Position numbers and translations under genes: made by a program. DNA of 7,979 nt from Candidatus Aminicenantota bacterium. Its GTDB lineage: Bacteria > Acidobacteriota > Aminicenantia > UBA2199. Numbering within the stretch: position 1 is the stretch's first letter; every line of letters starts with the position of its first letter. The stretch covers positions 1 through 7,979 of the forward strand of contig JAGLQR010000068.1 in assembly GCA_023136725.1 (NCBI GenBank). The letters run 5' to 3'. Shown one piece after another: positions 6,058 through 7,979 of the stretch. The notes under the pieces are model-generated. The model ran no database searches, was not told the origin of the DNA, and worked only from the letters and a program-made list of their open reading frames with translations.

Positions 6058-7360
6058 GATCAAAAAGTTAAAAAAGGAGACAATATTATTACATTCAGGA
6101 CAAAATCCGAACAGTTCAACCCGGTCCCAGGCAATTCCTATCTATCAAACCACATCTTATCAATTTAAAAACTGTGATCATGCCGCATCGCTATTCGCAT
6201 TGGAAGAGTTTGGAAATATATATACACGTTTAATGAATCCTACAACAGATGTTCTGGAAAAAAGGATAGCTGTATTGGAGGGTGGAATAGGAGCCCTGGC
6301 CGTGGCCAGCGGACAATCCGCCATCTCTATCGCTCTCCTTACAATAGCTCAGAACGGGGATGAGATAATTGCCAGCCAATCATTATATGGAGGAACACAC
6401 AACTTGTTCAAACATACTTTTAGAAAATTTGGAATTAAGGTCCATTTTGTTCCAACTAATGATATAGAAGCTTACAAAAAATTAATATCTGACCGTACAA
6501 GAGCAATTTATACCGAGTCTATTGGTAACCCGGGACTAAATATTGCCGACCTGAATCTATTGTCAAACCTGGCTCATGAGAATGGAATACCACTAATTGT
6601 GGACAATACAGTTTCTCCATATATTTTTCATCCTTTCGACCATGGAGCAGACATAATTGTATATTCGGCAACAAAATTTATAGGTGGCCACGGGAATTCA
6701 ATGGGAGGAATAATTGTAGATTCAGGAAAATTTAACTGGGATAACGGAAGATTTCCGCTTATTTCTGATCCTGATCCCGGCTTTCATAATGCCAGGTTCA
6801 CTGAAAAATTCAAATCAGTGGGAAACATAGCATTCATATTAAAAGCAAGAGTATCACTTCTCAGGGACCTTGGACCCTCAATCTCCCCTTTCAACTCTTT
6901 CCTTCTCCTACAGGGATTGGAAACCCTCCACTTAAGAGTCCCCTTCCACTGTCAAAATGCAGAAAAAGTTGCAAAGTTCCTTGAAAAACACCCCGGGGTA
7001 AAATGGGTCAATTATCCGGGACTTGAGTCAAGTTCTGAAAAAGAAAAAGTGAAAAAATATTTTCCGAATGGAGTGGGAGCGATCATCGGATTTGGTATCA
7101 GAGGGGGAAAGAAGGCAGGAAAAACATTCATTGATAATCTGAAACTGATATCACATCTTGCAAACATAGGGGATGCCAGGACATTGGCAATTCATCCATC
7201 GTCAACAACTCATCAGAGATTGACCGATAAAGAACAATTGGAAGCAGGTGTGACACCTGATTATATAAGATTATCTATCGGAATAGAACACATAGAAGAT
7301 ATCATCGATGATATTAACCAGTCATTAAATTCACTCAATAAGAACAAATCATCATGTTAA
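6047..7360 (+). CDS. metY: O-acetylhomoserine aminocarboxypropyltransferase (sulfhydrylase)
   Basis: PLP enzyme of the Cys/Met-metabolism family that makes homocysteine directly from O-acetylhomoserine and sulfide. It has 437 residues, usual for MetY and longer than cystathionine synthases. Motifs: YTRLMNPT (59-66, phosphate-binding Tyr and Arg of the partner subunit), Asp186 in VDNT for the PLP ring nitrogen, and the Schiff-base Lys210 in YSATKFIGGHG. ARVSLLRDLGPSISPFNSF (267-285), LLQGLETLHLR and the C-terminal THQRL/RLSIGIEHIEDIIDDI are strongly MetY-like. I chose ATG 6047, with GGAGAG six bases upstream, over the in-frame ATG 6014, which has no such site and would overlap the aspartokinase by 44 bases. 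With 6047 the overlap is 11 bases, pointing to translational coupling. MetX, which makes its substrate, is the next gene. Confidence 0.95.
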   Translation: MKNKIKKLKKETILLHSGQNPNSSTRSQAIPIYQTTSYQFKNCDHAASLFALEEFGNIYTRLMNPTTDVLEKRIAVLEGGIGALAVASGQSAISIALLTIAQNGDEIIASQSLYGGTHNLFKHTFRKFGIKVHFVPTNDIEAYKKLISDRTRAIYTESIGNPGLNIADLNLLSNLAHENGIPLIVDNTVSPYIFHPFDHGADIIVYSATKFIGGHGNSMGGIIVDSGKFNWDNGRFPLISDPDPGFHNARFTEKFKSVGNIAFILKARVSLLRDLGPSISPFNSFLLLQGLETLHLRVPFHCQNAEKVAKFLEKHPGVKWVNYPGLESSSEKEKVKKYFPNGVGAIIGFGIRGGKKAGKTFIDNLKLISHLANIGDARTLAIHPSSTTHQRLTDKEQLEAGVTPDYIRLSIGIEHIEDIIDDINQSLNSLNKNKSSC

Positions 7361-7979
7361 GCAGGTCGGTCGGGCTCGTTGATAAAAAATTTATCTCTTT
7401 TGGAAAATCCATCGAAAATGCACTTGATTTAGAGTCAGGAAAAAAACTGAGCCCGGTTACTCTGGCATATGAGGTTTATGGAAAATTGAACAAGAGAAAA
7501 GATAATGCAATCCTGATATTCCATTCATTAACAATGGACTCTCACGCAGCAGGACAATTCCCGGAAGGGAACGATCAAATAGGGTGGTGGGATGAGATGA
7601 TCGGTCCCGGAAAGGCATTCGATACCAACCTTTATTTTATTATATGTTCAAATGTAATAGGAGGCTGTGGTGGGAGTACTGGGCCATCATCAATTGATCC
7701 GGAAACAGGTAAACCGTATGGGAACAATTTCCCGATTATTACATTATCAGATATGGTTAAGGCCCAAAAGAGATTAACCGACCATCTTTGTATAAAAAAA
7801 TTGCTATGTGTAGCTGGCGGATCAATGGGAGGAATGCTGGCCCTTCAATGGTTTGCAAATTATCCTGAAACAACAAAATCCGTTATCCCCATTGCCACAG
7901 CCTGGAAACAATCACCTCAACAGATAGCCTTTTCAGAAGTAGGAAGACAGGCAATAATGAGAGATCCAAACTGGAATAA
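7354..7979 (+). CDS. metX: Homoserine O-acetyltransferase, 3' end missing
   Basis: Alpha/beta-hydrolase-fold acyltransferase that activates homoserine with acetyl-CoA, giving the substrate of the upstream MetY. 208 codons are present before the window ends without a stop; full MetX proteins have about 350-380 residues, so some 40 percent is missing. Seen: HSLTMDSHAAG (57-67, oxyanion-hole region), WWDEMIGPGKAFDT (78-91), ICSNVIGGCGGSTGPSS (97-113), and the nucleophile elbow GGSMGG with catalytic Ser157. The Asp and His of the triad would lie beyond the end. The ATG at 7354 overlaps the metY stop by seven bases and lacks a clear Shine-Dalgarno, so coupled translation is likely. Some MetX-family members use succinyl-CoA instead; pairing with a MetY favours acetyl, but specificity is inferred. 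Confidence 0.92.
   Translation, partial: MLSRSVGLVDKKFISFGKSIENALDLESGKKLSPVTLAYEVYGKLNKRKDNAILIFHSLTMDSHAAGQFPEGNDQIGWWDEMIGPGKAFDTNLYFIICSNVIGGCGGSTGPSSIDPETGKPYGNNFPIITLSDMVKAQKRLTDHLCIKKLLCVAGGSMGGMLALQWFANYPETTKSVIPIATAWKQSPQQIAFSEVGRQAIMRDPNWN

Overview
This is an AT-rich bacterial window in which every confident gene is on the + strand and several starts carry strong AGGAGG-type ribosome binding sites. The gene content does not fix the phylum. An archaeal/fungal-type aspartate-semialdehyde dehydrogenase, a carotenoid-desaturase-like flavoprotein and a SAM-I-clan riboswitch would fit an anaerobe from Firmicutes, Spirochaetota, Cloacimonadota or a related lineage, but that is inference only.

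The left half (1-3057) holds three apparently unrelated genes: the 3' part of a CrtI/RetSat-like FAD oxidoreductase cut by the window edge, an MscS-family mechanosensitive channel, and a small secreted protein of unknown function. Position 3058-3626 is a 569-base intergenic region. Its first half carries a TGGGGACGGTTCC motif, a 12-base palindrome and a doubtful minus-strand mini-ORF. Its second half is a regulatory leader.

The right half (3627-7979) is a tightly overlapping methionine-branch operon: asd, an aspartokinase, metY (O-acetylhomoserine sulfhydrylase) and metX (homoserine O-acetyltransferase, cut by the window end). Together these supply aspartate semialdehyde, then O-acetylhomoserine and homocysteine. 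Homoserine dehydrogenase and the final methionine synthase are not in the window.

The most interesting part is the leader. Positions 3301-3394 fold as a SAM-I/SAM-IV-clan riboswitch without a P4 helix. P1, the kink-turned P2, P3 with CAACC/AGGTG, and a 5-bp pseudoknot are all visible. The heptamer GAGGATA occurs twice, once in the 3' side of the aptamer and once over a Shine-Dalgarno sequence, and both copies can pair with the single TATTCTC between them, which is a ready-made translational switch. The Shine-Dalgarno it controls belongs not to asd but to an 11-codon ORF (MTHLMLMCSPS) with three Met codons, whose stop codon lies in the loop of a G+C-rich hairpin. asd starts 164 bases further on. 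This suggests a layered control, with a SAM riboswitch gating a methionine-containing leader peptide ahead of the operon.
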